A stretch of 31,622 nucleotides of DNA from assembly GCA_003427395.1 (NCBI GenBank), contig BFEA01000102.1, forward strand, positions 1,731,789 to 1,763,410, written 5' to 3'. Both the position numbers and the translations under genes were made by a program. The notes beneath the pieces are model-generated. The model was not told the DNA's origin and made no database searches. It saw only the letters and a program-made list of their open reading frames with translations. Shown in pieces: positions 10,901-20,065 of the stretch. This DNA comes from Chara braunii (taxonomy: Eukaryota; Streptophyta; Charophyceae; Charales; Characeae). Each line of letters opens with the position of its first letter. Positions within the stretch are counted from its first letter, which is position 1.

Positions 10901-11265
10901 GGATGAGGATGATGATGATGATGTGCGGGACGTACCTGGTCTTGGCGATAGTCTACAAGGGTCGACATCTTCATGTGCTTCGATTCTACTCCTAATGTCA
11001 ACAATTGCATTGTCAATTTGTAGGTTGGTAGTAGTTGCGTGATCGTAGTCTAGGCGTCCAGCGCCAAGTAGGAGGAAGGCCTCTGAATATTGATGTTGGT
11101 GATGGCTAGAGTATGCTCTCATTAACACTCCGATTCAGTGTTCTGATTCTCCATTGGTGTAAAATCGGTGCAATTATGCTTTCTGGACAGTGTCAAACTT
11201 TCTGACTTTCAATGTGATATTGCAATCTGGAATCTATCATTTCGCTATTGCTCATTTTCCTTGCA
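10219..11265 (+). repeat. 3' LTR of the plus-strand Ty3/gypsy element
   Basis: It matches the 5' LTR from TGCGAGGG to the terminal TTTTCCTTGCA. Differences are mainly transitions spread evenly, plus the shorter AG run (10855-10897) and a small ATG/GAT repeat after it (10898-10922). Confidence 0.9.
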
Positions 11266-12166
11266 AAGACAAAAAGTTGGCATTTTTAAGAGGCCCAACA
11301 GCAGTAGGTTAGAGGTAGGCGGGGACCAATGCAAGTAGCCTGAGTCTAGGGCTTGTGCGGACGATATTAGAGCCTGCAATGATGTTTCCCTCAAAAAGGG
11401 AGGAGGTACCAGTTGCTTGGAGGCCGCACAACCTGGAAGTTACCGCCTATGTGGCAAGTAGGCCGCTATAATATTGGAGGAGCGAGTAGTTCCTCGTCAT
11501 TTGCGATGTGCAAGGTTGGGCGACATACTGCTTGAGTGGGCGCTATGTCTCAGAGCGCTGCCTAAGAGGACGAATGAGATTTGGGCGCTCGAGCCTGGCT
11601 ATGGCGAGCAGCCCAGCTTGGAGAGGAGGAAGAAAGGGGCAAAGCAAGAGAGTGGCGAGGTACCTACCTGGCTATGGTGGACACAATCTTCATCACCTTA
11701 TTAGGCGCGGCATCTGAAAGGCCTTGGTTGGGGTACTAACGCACCAAGGAAGCTTGGAGGCAGAGTCAAGCATTGCAGCCTAATGAGCAACGACCATTGC
11801 TGCTTTGTGTTGTCTTTTGCACAGGAGGGCAAAGCCCTTAGTAGTCTTCAATAGCCTTGGCACGTGAGAGGAAGGTGAAGAGGGAAGTCATGGTTATGGT
11901 GGACCTATTGTTGTGCAAGCAGTAAGAGGGAACTTCGGATATTGATTCTGGTTCTACCACTCAAAAGTCCTTATTATTATTTGGGAGAAGAATAAGATTG
12001 GCGGGGACAAAAAGGAGGAGGAAGGTGGAGAGAGAAGGGGGATTTGTCATTAGTCACGCTGGTGTACATCTTCTTCATCTTTCTTCTTCTTTGGTCTCTA
12101 TCACTTTGCAAGTGCTTTCATTTCTTTCGCAATTGGGGGGCATTATCTTTCCTTCTGAATTTGCAC
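11266..12166 (+). repeat. Candidate LTR of a second element
   Basis: No gene is visible. The stretch ends in TTTGCACA 5 bp before a canonical primer binding site, and its last 180 bp are similar to the reversed fragment at 3981-4202. I therefore read the right part as the 3' end of an LTR. The left edge cannot be placed, and no second LTR is found in the window. Confidence 0.5.
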
Positions 12167-12171
12167 ATCGT

Positions 12172-12183
12172 TGGTATCAGAGC
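12172..12183 (+). promoter_or_regulatory. Primer binding site, initiator Met tRNA type (second element)
   Basis: TGGTATCAGAGC is an exact match to the canonical 12-base complement of plant tRNA-iMet used by many LTR retrotransposons. It sits 5 bp after a CA dinucleotide. The nearest downstream gag on the same strand starts at 14622. Confidence 0.8.
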
Positions 12184-13152
12184 GGACTTACTTGCTGGCG
12201 AGAGGTGTTTGTCACCCTAACCCTAACTCCGATTTGATTAGGGCTAACTAACCTCGGATTAGGGTTGGAGGTTAAGTTAAGGGGAGCAATGAGGTATTGT
12301 GGGTGCTGCCCCCACCTGGTTAGGTCATGTTGGGTCGAAATTGGACTTGACCAGGTTGATTGAGTGAATGTTGGGGTGGAGAGGCACAAAGGAGGCTGAT
12401 TGGAGTGAGCGAGAGGGAGTAGAGAGTAAGAGGTACTCGCACATGGAATCTGGACCTGAAGAAGACATTGAGTGACTTTTGTACTCGCACTTGGCCGAAA
12501 GTTGCCATATCTGCATCATAGAGCTAATGGTTGCTACTTTGTTCTTCAACATCGAAGGGGGATCCTGCGCTGTACATGGGTGTAGGAAGGCCCACTTGAT
12601 CATGCTAGAACACTTTGTGTAGTGGTAGCTAGGGGTGAGGAGGACCTTTGAAAGAAGGGGGTGAGTCGTTATTTCATCTTTGGAGGTTGGGCCTCATAGG
12701 TAAGTGTCGTACGACGTCGGTATGCCCATGGGTGGTTGCTTGGTGCTTCATGGCATGTTGGGGATTATGTTGGGCTCTTTTCCTCTTCTCAACGGTCTTG
12801 GTTCTGTGTGTGTGAACGTGTGGATTGCTTTCTCACCCGATGGATGGATGGATGATGTATCTTGTTCTCAGCGGTATATCTTTCTACAATGCATTGTCTT
12901 TTCATTTTTGAACAGTCGTATTTAGTAGGTTCTTGCAGAAGTTGTTTTTTCCTTCTCAGTACGGTAGAGGCAGTTTGGGACCATCTTGGGACACCCTTCT
13001 GGTTTGTCCTGCTCCGCGACCTACTTCGGATCCTTCGGGACCCAGTGGGACCAGGCTCAACGGGACACGACCCTTTGGCCTCAAATCTGTTTTTGTCAAC
13101 TGCATTTCTTTGTTGCGCTGCAATTGGGGGACACATGGCTTCCGTTTTCCCA
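12184..13152. other. No gene recognised; possible retroelement leader
   Basis: The sequence has two CCCTAA units (12215-12226), a T-rich stretch, and repeated GGGAC/GTCCC words near 12985-13075. Open frames of up to 240 codons that begin here run into the CT repeat and have no recognisable motif. Confidence 0.4.
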
Positions 13153-13314
13153 CGAACATAACGCATATGTGTTGTATTCGAGTTTTCCAAAAAAAGGGTT
13201 TTCGAAAAGGGCACTTCGAATATAACGCATGTGCGTTCTATTCGAATAATACACGTGTTATATTTGAATTTCACGAAGAGAATATTTTTGTATTCGAATA
13301 TAACCTTTTCCCCC
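13153..13314. repeat. Three near-palindromes centred on CANNTG, plus a half unit
   Basis: 13153-13180 is centred on CATATG (11 of 14 pairs), 13215-13246 on CATGTG (14 of 16 pairs plus a central wobble) and 13241-13268 on CACGTG (11 of 14 pairs). The second and third overlap by TTCGAA. A half unit, GTATTCGAATATAAC, lies at 13300-13314. The shared plan is TTCGAA - ATAAC - CANNTG - GTTAT - TTCGAA. The same word recurs in both arms of the inverted repeat at 13842-13928. Confidence 0.75.
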
Positions 13315-13399
13315 CCCCTGAAGGTCAAAGCCTGCTACGTTCTTGCCCTGGTGAACGGGACAGGCCCTTGCAGGCCCGTAATCACAGATTACTGCCCGT

Positions 13400-13400
<1 letters not shown>

Positions 13401-13476
<76 letters not shown>
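13401..13476. repeat. (CT)n microsatellite
   Basis: About 37 CT units without interruption. They explain the serine/leucine and arginine/glutamate runs in open frames crossing this site. Confidence 0.97.
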
Positions 13477-13479
<3 letters not shown>

Positions 13480-13841
13480 CGTGCACGAAGGCACTTCTGA
13501 CAACAAAGAATGGGGCGCGGCCAAGAAAGTGGAAAAATAAGAGAAAGTCACTCACCAAAGTCTTGCTACACTACCGTGGTCACCGAGACAAAAAAGAAAG
13601 GGGTTGTATTTGTCCAACGTCTAGTGGAAGATTCATTCGCATTATGCACATTTGCTGAGGAGTGGAGCAAGGGCCCAAGTAGGGGAAAGGAATAAAAAAG
13701 TCAACCCAGAACATGGAAAGGTACGTTGCTACTTTACTTTTACCTTTTTGCCAAGGCTCTGAGCCCCGCAGCCGTGGTCCAAAATTGAGCCTACTCAGCC
13801 TGGACCCGACCCCCTTGTGCAGGCAAAGTTGGTCTCGTTCA

Positions 13842-13928
13842 CTCGAACATAACACATATGTGTTGTAAACGAATACAACGCACGGTATGAGTTGTATTCG
13901 TTTACAACACATATGCCTTATGTTCGAG
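13842..13928. repeat. 87-bp inverted repeat (38-bp arms, 11-bp loop)
   Basis: The left arm 13842-13879 pairs with 13891-13928 at 36 of 38 positions, the two mismatches lying near 13852-13853. Each arm contains a palindromic ACACATATGTGT-like core, so the segment could fold either as one long hairpin or as two smaller cruciforms. The arms match the palindromic word at 13153-13180, about 690 bp upstream. It lies 11 bp from the target duplication of the MITE that follows. Confidence 0.9.
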
Positions 13929-13947
13929 GGAAGACGGTAGTAGGGAC

Positions 13948-14259
13948 CTGTGTAGCATCGTGTTCGCGTTCGGTGACCGAAACCGAACACTAACGTGCGC
14001 CAAAACCTTACGAACGTGGACATAAGAAAAAAAAAAAAAAGCTCTCAAAAAAATCACAAAAAAATATATGTTATGTAAACTAATAACACGAACAACTTTA
14101 GCTGGAGCTATGCTCAAATTCGTAACAAAACTAGAGTTAAAACTAAAAAAATAATAATAATAATAATAACAATTGTTAAAAAAATATGTTCGACCGAACA
14201 CGTTCGGGAGGCGTTCGGGCGTTCGGAAAAGCTCCGAACATGTTCGGTGTGCTACACAG
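13948..14259. mobile_element. hAT-superfamily-like MITE with 8-bp target duplication
   Basis: The 312-bp element has perfect 10-bp terminal inverted repeats (CTGTGTAGCA at 13948-13957, TGCTACACAG at 14250-14259). It is flanked by an exact 8-bp direct repeat GTAGGGAC (13940-13947 and 14260-14267), the duplication length typical of hAT transposons. The subterminal regions are dense in GTTCGG/CCGAAC (about eight copies, six near the right end), like the transposase-binding subterminal repeats of hAT elements. The interior is A/T-rich (13.99-14.2 kb) and codes for nothing recognisable, so movement would need a transposase supplied elsewhere. The exact duplication suggests a relatively recent insertion. 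Confidence 0.85.
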
Positions 14260-14267
14260 GTAGGGAC

Positions 14268-14621
14268 ATTCCTTTTCTAGTGGATCTTGACTGGTCTTAC
14301 TGCATATTCTCACACACCGCCCCCCGTCTGGCTCGACGACAGTTTGCACCCCTCCAAAATCTCCATTGCTTCAGTTTGTTCTTTCTTTCGTCTGACTTAC
14401 CTATGATATATGTTCCATGTTGGGTTGGGCAGAAGGGCATCTCGAGTCTGATTGGACCGGACCCATTCATTAAGTCGGACCTCTCTCTGAATTATTTTTA
14501 TTTATTATATCCTGTTGCGTGGACGCCATTCGCTATTCCAAATGAATTGCTGCTCTGGCTAGGAGTTCTACCTTCCGTCTTGTGATTTATTTTTATTATT
14601 ATTTCTTTATCTAAACTATCT
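14268..14621. other. No gene recognised
   Basis: T-rich in its second half. The short frame 14247-14585 shows no family motif. By position it may be leader sequence ahead of the gag starting at 14622. Confidence 0.35.
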
Positions 14622-16280
14622 ATGTCCAACATCGAGACACGTGGGCAAAAAGCGGAAAGAGAGAGAAGGGAGAGAGAAGGTACTTGTTTTGAGAGTGTGA
14701 GGAGGGGGAAGAGGAATGTTTGTCCAAATGTGAGTGAAGAGCGGACTCCTCCTTAGAGATCTATTGACACCCCATCCTCCAGCATGGCAGACATCTCATT
14801 TGCACAATGGCAGGCCATGCTGGACGCAGCGGACGAAAGAGAGAAACCATTCTTTCCGAAACTTTTATGATGATGCATTGCAGAGAGAGGAGGCAGAGGC
14901 AGCAACTAGAGCAACAAGTATCGATTCCCAAGTGGCCCTTCTCGCTGTCCCGAAGACCAGTGATACCCAGTTCAAAGAAAAGTTAGCCGCCGTCGTAGCA
15001 GCCTTGGTTCAACTGTGGATTTTAGAAGATTTTGAGTCGAGCGTGACAGCTCTAGAGCAATGGAACCAAGAGCTGCAGGCTGAGATTGCAAGCCTCAAGC
15101 AGGCTCAACTGACCTTCCCTCGACCTTCCATTCCTCGCTCTGCTGTTGTCCCAATCCTTCCCTCCAACTCAATCCTCATGCAGAGACCAAGTGGAACTGT
15201 AATGAGCGCACGAACCGGTGCTAGCGCCGGTAGTTCTGCACTTATCCCAATCCCAAATGTAGGTTCACCAGCCCAAAACGGCGCAGTTCCTATTAACGTA
15301 CAGTACAGCGGTCCCATGGTGGACAAGAGGCGGCCACGCTGCCGTCCAAGTACAACAGGAAGGGGGATATTACCTCCTGGATCAGCTCCATGCGCTCATA
15401 CTTCGAGGTACTGCAAACACCGCAAGAAGATCGAAGTATCATGGGCACAAATATTAAGCCCGTTGTACGAAGTTTTATTCCAAGTTGTCAGCGAGATTAC
15501 GAAAGGATTCACCCGAATGAGTGGCTGAAAAGGACTCATGTCCGTACTCTTGAGATCCTCCTAATCGCACAATATCAAGATAAGCATGTTCCGCTCAAAG
15601 CAAGGCTAAAGCTTGAGGCCTTTAAGGGCCAAAAGTGGAGGACTGCCATGCAGGCTTTGCAACAACATTTGACTAGTCTGTTCACTACTCCAAACCTAGG
15701 ATGGACTGATGTGTCTTGCATGGATGTAGTTATGGGAGTGACCCCTGAAGAATATGCGTCCTGGCCAGGACTCGAGGAGCATTCGATTTCGCAAACGGAT
15801 CTAGTCAATCTAGAGGCCAAAGACCTCGAAAGGTGTGCAAAGACACCAGCGACAGGTTAGTCTTTTCGATGCAAGCAGTCCGGAAGCAGCAACCTGCTTG
15901 CCTTGCATGAACATCAGAAGGATGAGGACGGATGATCTACCTCTAGAGGACGATCTAGAGTCGGACTCCGATGCGGGTTGTTCTACACCAGCCGTTGAGT
16001 CTGGCATGAACGGCGAAGAGAAATGTAATGCCTTTAGAAAAACTGCTTCAAGCAACGGGGCTAACCGCAGTTCAGGTAAGGGAACCATAACCCGCCTTCC
16101 CAGGAATGCAAAGATTCCTGAGAAACCGGAGGATGCTTCCACCAAGCCTTGGGAAGCCCTCCACATTTGTCAAAAAAAATGGGAAAGAAGATCCAAACTG
16201 CACGTGCGCTTGCATTGCCAAGAGCCTGGGGAGGCTGTGCAGGATTGTTACTGTTTGCAAGGAAACAGGCAAAGGGCATA
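14622..16280 (+). pseudogene. gag-like polyprotein of another retroelement, broken
   Basis: The probable start is ATG 14622 (MSNIETRGQKAERERRERE), with a stop at about 14754. The frame then gives MADISFAQWQAMLDAADERE and stops at about 14868. A shifted frame continues as FYDDALQREEAEAATRA and a coiled-coil segment (VTALEQWNQELQAEIASLKQ) to about 15120, then a Ser/Pro-rich linker. A further shift near 15370 enters a capsid-like part: SYFEVLQTPQEDRSIMGTNI, YERIHPNEWLKR and ARLKLEAFKGQKWRTAMQAL, up to a stop at 15858. A weak continuation with WEALHICQKKW runs to 16280. No zinc knuckle, protease or polymerase follows. It differs from the gag at 4715 and the one on the minus strand, so it is a third lineage. 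It may belong to the element whose primer site is at 12172. Confidence 0.75.
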
Positions 16281-17783
16281 GAAGAGTTATCTGCACTCTC
16301 TACACCAGGAGAAGCTGAACAATCAGCTGCAGGCCCCTCCAAGGAGCCTTCAGCTTGCTCTTGGAGCCCGATCGACGCTGAATCCAGTACTTTATACCAA
16401 GCCTTGGGAGGAGTCTAGAGAAGTGGACTTCCATTCTCACCTGGAACATTGGCTGCAGCTCAAGCTGCAATGTCGTGGTCAAGGGGGCGTAGAGTTGATC
16501 TTGCCCACTCGTATACCTTAGTAATAACTCACCTAGCACAAGGCACCCTGTTCCTACCTTCCCCATTCAGTATCTAATTGAGTTTATGTTTGGCGTGTGC
16601 ATACCCAAGAAGACTCAGACCAGTTTCACCAGTGCTACGGCACATACAACCACGACTAGCATAAACTGTGCAATTTGCCAGCTGCTTGCAGCCAAAGTAA
16701 ACTCATCACCCCAAGTAGACACGCAAACTAAATTCAATACTGCCCCTAGGAACACACGAACAGTCTATTCTCCAACTAATCAAAACAAAGCGCAAATGTC
16801 ATTCAAAGAACACAAAAGTAAATTCAATGGAGTAATTAATTAGCATCCATTTCCATTACGGTCACCAGCTTTCCCAACCCCCTTACCTGGCAATTAATAG
16901 TTAGATTTCGTGAGCTGTGTCTAACAAGAAGCAATGCACCCCACTAGCATTGATTGCCGGATCTCTCAAGGAGCGCAAACAGGTCAACTGGCCATCTAGC
17001 TTCCTGCGCCTAGAGCACGAACCAGGTCTAGTATGTCAGCTCAAGCACGAGTGATTTATCCCACGAGTTATGTGCATCATCCACTCAGGGTGCTTCATGC
17101 ACCGCCCATGCAATGGGCCAGAAGAAGGCGGCTCTCAAGGCAGTGTACGCTCGCCACACATACGAGAGGACTCTCAAGTGAAATGCTCCCCCTCACGGTA
17201 AGAAGAAATATGGAAAGTAGATATGGTGAGAAAAACTTACTTGATGATGCTGCCCCAAACCATGGGATCATGTCACCAATTATGGATGCGCTGTTTGATG
17301 ACCGGTCTTGCTCAGGCACCACCAACATGAATCTGTTGTGCCACCTTAAGCAACAAGCACCAATATACTCTCTTCACAATGCCATATGATATGTGTAACC
17401 TCTGCCCCAGGTGTCCTTCTACGATGATGCAAGGGCACTCGGCGGCGAGAACGTCAACAACACTACCAGACAGCTTGCACCGGCACCATCTGTCCTAACC
17501 TGCCAGAGTAGGGGTGCCGGTTAGGGATCCACGCTCTGAACCACATTGCAAGGACTCTCAATGAGAACACAGTTTTTCCACAGCAGCGAAGACACAAAAT
17601 AGAACAAGCAATACGAGAGCAAAGTCGGAAGCAGGTTGACAAGTCAAGCTCACACCAAGCGAGAACACAACTGAGCTGAAGTTTCTTGAAAATGACAGCC
17701 CGACATCGTGCCTCCAAACATCGAAACAACAACAGTTCATCCGTTTTCTTATGCTGTAATCGGCTATACGTCCGTACTCCTCG
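16281..17783. other. No gene recognised
   Basis: Short open frames (for example 16586-16843 and 17033-17389) have no recognisable domain. One reverse-strand splice-donor-like CTTACCTG occurs at about 16882. I see no repeats longer than simple runs. Confidence 0.4.
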
Positions 17784-18206
17784 TCTCTCTTCTCTGTGTC
17801 CACTGCCTCAAGGCTGATCTAGTCATGTGTGCTCATCATCCATCATCAGGTAAATCGCACTTCTTGTAGCTGTCCACATCCCATGATCATCCCAAGACCA
17901 GTGCCTCCTATTCAACCACCAAGCATACTTCTCATCATCCCAAACACCCGTGCCTCCTATTCACCCAGCAGGTGCGGCTAAGGGTGCCACTGGCTGGGCT
18001 ATCCTACTCATCTCTCTTGTCTCTGTCCAGTCATCTGCTTGCCCAAATGCCTCAAAGGCTGATCATGTTATGTGTGCTCATCACCCATCACCAGGTAAGC
18101 CGCACTTCTCATCCCCGTCCCCGTCCTCTTCCCATCATACTCCCAGACAACACCGCTTCCTATTCAACCATCAGGCGCAGCTATGGCTGCCGCTGGCTGG
18201 GCCGCT
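17784..18206. repeat. Diverged tandem duplication (about 245-bp offset) with a candidate micro-exon
   Basis: The left copy (about 17784-18003) and right copy (about 18011-18206) share CTCTCTT, GCCTCAA, GGCTGAT, TGTGTGCTCATCA, a CAGGTAA donor word, CCTATTCA and CTGGCTGGGC in the same order, with indels. In the right copy a pyrimidine-rich TCTCTCTTGTCTCTGTCCAG (18011-18030) and CACCAG|GTAAGC (donor after 18094) bracket a 64-bp candidate exon at 18031-18094. In the left copy the acceptor AG is lost. Confidence 0.55.
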
Positions 18207-18836
18207 CTACCGCACCGGCCCCTTCTCCCTCGCTGTTGTCAGCTCTCATTCCTGGCTCATGAGGCTGCGCTTATTTGAGCAGGGCTTAGCCAGCAGCTCA
18301 TGCACTGAAGGAATGTCCCTGCGCAGCAGCCTCCCATGCTGTTGTCAAAGGAGCAACGCCGCATTTGCCTCATCAGGCTAAACCTCCTGGCTGAGAAGCT
18401 CCTGTACACTGTGTGCCACTCCCATATGCGTGGCAGTTACTTTTGCTGCTGGCAATTACTTTTACAGCCAGCTGTCACTTCGAGCCGGGTCCTTTTTTGG
18501 GGGGGCAGGCGATGCCCAATGCTGCCGAGGCCTGGAGCTCGAAGGAAGATCATTACTCCATCTATGTTCCTGAGTTTTTTCAGATTTTTCCAACAATTAT
18601 TCTGATCATGAAAAATTGCCAAAGTAGGTGCACTCAAAATTTTGCAGCAAGTCGCCTACCAGCTGTGACTAATCAATAGCCACCGTCAGATCTTCAAGAT
18701 GGGGTAGAAGGTACGACCAGTCCTACACTTTTCAAAGGTACTGATACTGCAAGGAATAAGTTGTCGTTCGCAAATATGAAGGAGCTGTCACACTGCCAAC
18801 CCTGCTATACCTGCTTCTTGGCGGTCGCCCGCCACT
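18207..18836. other. No gene recognised
   Basis: Mixed sequence with a G run of 8 near 18499. The small frames overlap one another on both strands without motifs. Confidence 0.35.
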
Positions 18837-18860
18837 AAAATTTGCACCACTGCAAATTTT
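18837..18860. repeat. Perfect 10-bp stem hairpin
   Basis: AAAATTTGCA (18837-18846) and TGCAAATTTT (18851-18860) are exact reverse complements around a CCAC loop. There is no T-run afterwards and no gene upstream to suggest a terminator role. Confidence 0.8.
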
Positions 18861-19106
18861 GAGCCCGGCCCATGTAGCCAAAACAATGGGGGCATACCAA
18901 TACCAACGATGTGAAAAGCTGAATTCTTTCAGCGCCATCATTTCTTTTGCCCTGAACAAATTTTGGTTCTTTTTTCTGAATTTTCGAATGCTGCATACTC
19001 GGTCCCACTGCGGCCCCTTCCCCCCACCGGAACCAGGTCGGTTGCACCGGCCAGTGGACCGCGCCGGTTCCCCCCGGTTGCCATTTGCGCATTTCAATTG
19101 CGGGGG
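18861..19106. other. No gene recognised
   Basis: GC-rich towards 19010-19080, with repeated CCGGTT and GGTTGC words. No coding signal. Confidence 0.35.
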
Positions 19107-19317
19107 GGTTCAATTTTTTAGGGATCGGGGAGGCCTCCCGACCCCAAAAAAAATTGAACCAGGCCTGCTCTATCCCCCCTCCGCGTCGGTTCACCAGTGC
19201 TACGGCGTCCTATCTGAACCGTCGATTTGGTGAGATCGGCGGCCCAAATAGGCCGCCTGTTTTTTAACATTCGGGCGGGAAACCGCCCGAACAAAGGCCT
19301 GCTCTATCCCCCCTCCG
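19107..19317. repeat. Two related units, each a hairpin followed by a shared 23-bp tail
   Basis: Unit one is an inverted repeat, 19107-19133 with 19134-19160 (about 21 of 27 pairs, more with a bulge, centred on AGGCCT), followed by AGGCCTGCTCTATCCCCCCT at 19161. Unit two has a 7-bp stem (19238-19244 with 19251-19257) and a perfect 9-bp stem with a GAAA loop (19270-19278 with 19283-19291), followed by the same tail at 19295. The tails are 134 bp apart and identical over 23 bp. Confidence 0.75.
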
Positions 19318-19568
19318 TCCCCCCCCACCCTCACGGCTCCCGCCTCCCGTCGCTTTGGAGATGTGCACCCCGTCAGTTCGACACTTCCTCGAATGTGAAC
19401 GAGGTGGAGACTTCGTTGCACCCCCCCGTCCATCGCGGCCTCCGTGGAGTTGCCATCGCCCTGCCCCGCTGTCGAGCTTCCCCTCCATCAGTAAGAATCT
19501 TTTTCTTCTTCTTATTCTTCTGGTAGAGCTCAAGAGCGTGGAATTCTGCGCTGCGTCGCGCGCCAGAG
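19318..19568. other. No gene recognised
   Basis: C-rich then mixed sequence with a TTCTTCTTCTTATTCTTC stretch at about 19504. Overlapping frames on both strands give no recognisable product. Confidence 0.35.
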
Positions 19569-19606
<38 letters not shown>

Positions 19607-20012
19607 CAAAGGTTTGGGTGCGCACGGGAAATAGTCGGCACGCTCTGAAAGAGGTTGGTGCACGGAAATCAGTAGGCATGCTCACACGCATGTGCGGGCG
19701 CTCACGCGCGCGCGAGAGAGAGAGCAAAGGTTTGGATGCGCGTGGGATATAGTTGGCGCGCTCTGGAAGAGGTTGGTGTGCGGAAATCAGTTAGGCATGC
19801 ACACGCACGCGCGAGAGAGAGAGAGAGGGGGGGGGGGAGGGGGGAGAGAGACAGAGAGAGGGAGAGAGAGACAGAAAGAGAGAAAGAGAGAGAGGTTTGG
19901 GCGCGCACGAAAGGTAGTGGGCGTGTGGGGAAGCTAATGGGCGCTTGGAGACTAATGGCCACGCGCAGAAATCAGTGGGCACGTGCAGTAGGCAGAGAGA
20001 GAGAGAGAGAGG
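19569..20012. repeat. Complex tandem repeat of about 118-165 bp with TA and GA microsatellites
   Basis: GGTTTGG occurs at 19611, 19729 and 19894, each preceded by a GA run and followed by G/C-rich sequence, a run of GAAATCAGT and alternating purine-pyrimidine CACGCGCGCG-like stretches. A TA run lies at 19569-19583, and mixed GA/G runs at 19813-19893 and 19995-20012. The alternating CG/CA tracts could adopt left-handed DNA, but that is inference. Confidence 0.8.
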
Positions 20013-20065
20013 GGGGTCGAACAGTTCGTGAAACTGCTCAACCAGTCCCTTAACCCCCCCTCCCC

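Noticed and set aside
12215-12226. Telomere-like CCCTAACCCTAA
   Set aside because: Only two units occur. This is expected by chance or as an isolated interstitial scrap and does not mark a chromosome end.
12933-13658. 241-codon plus-strand open frame
   Set aside because: It spans the palindromes and the CT repeat, has no motif, and is matched by an equally long frame on the other strand.
18837-18860. Rho-independent terminator
   Set aside because: The stem is AT-rich with no following T-run, and the sequence is eukaryotic.
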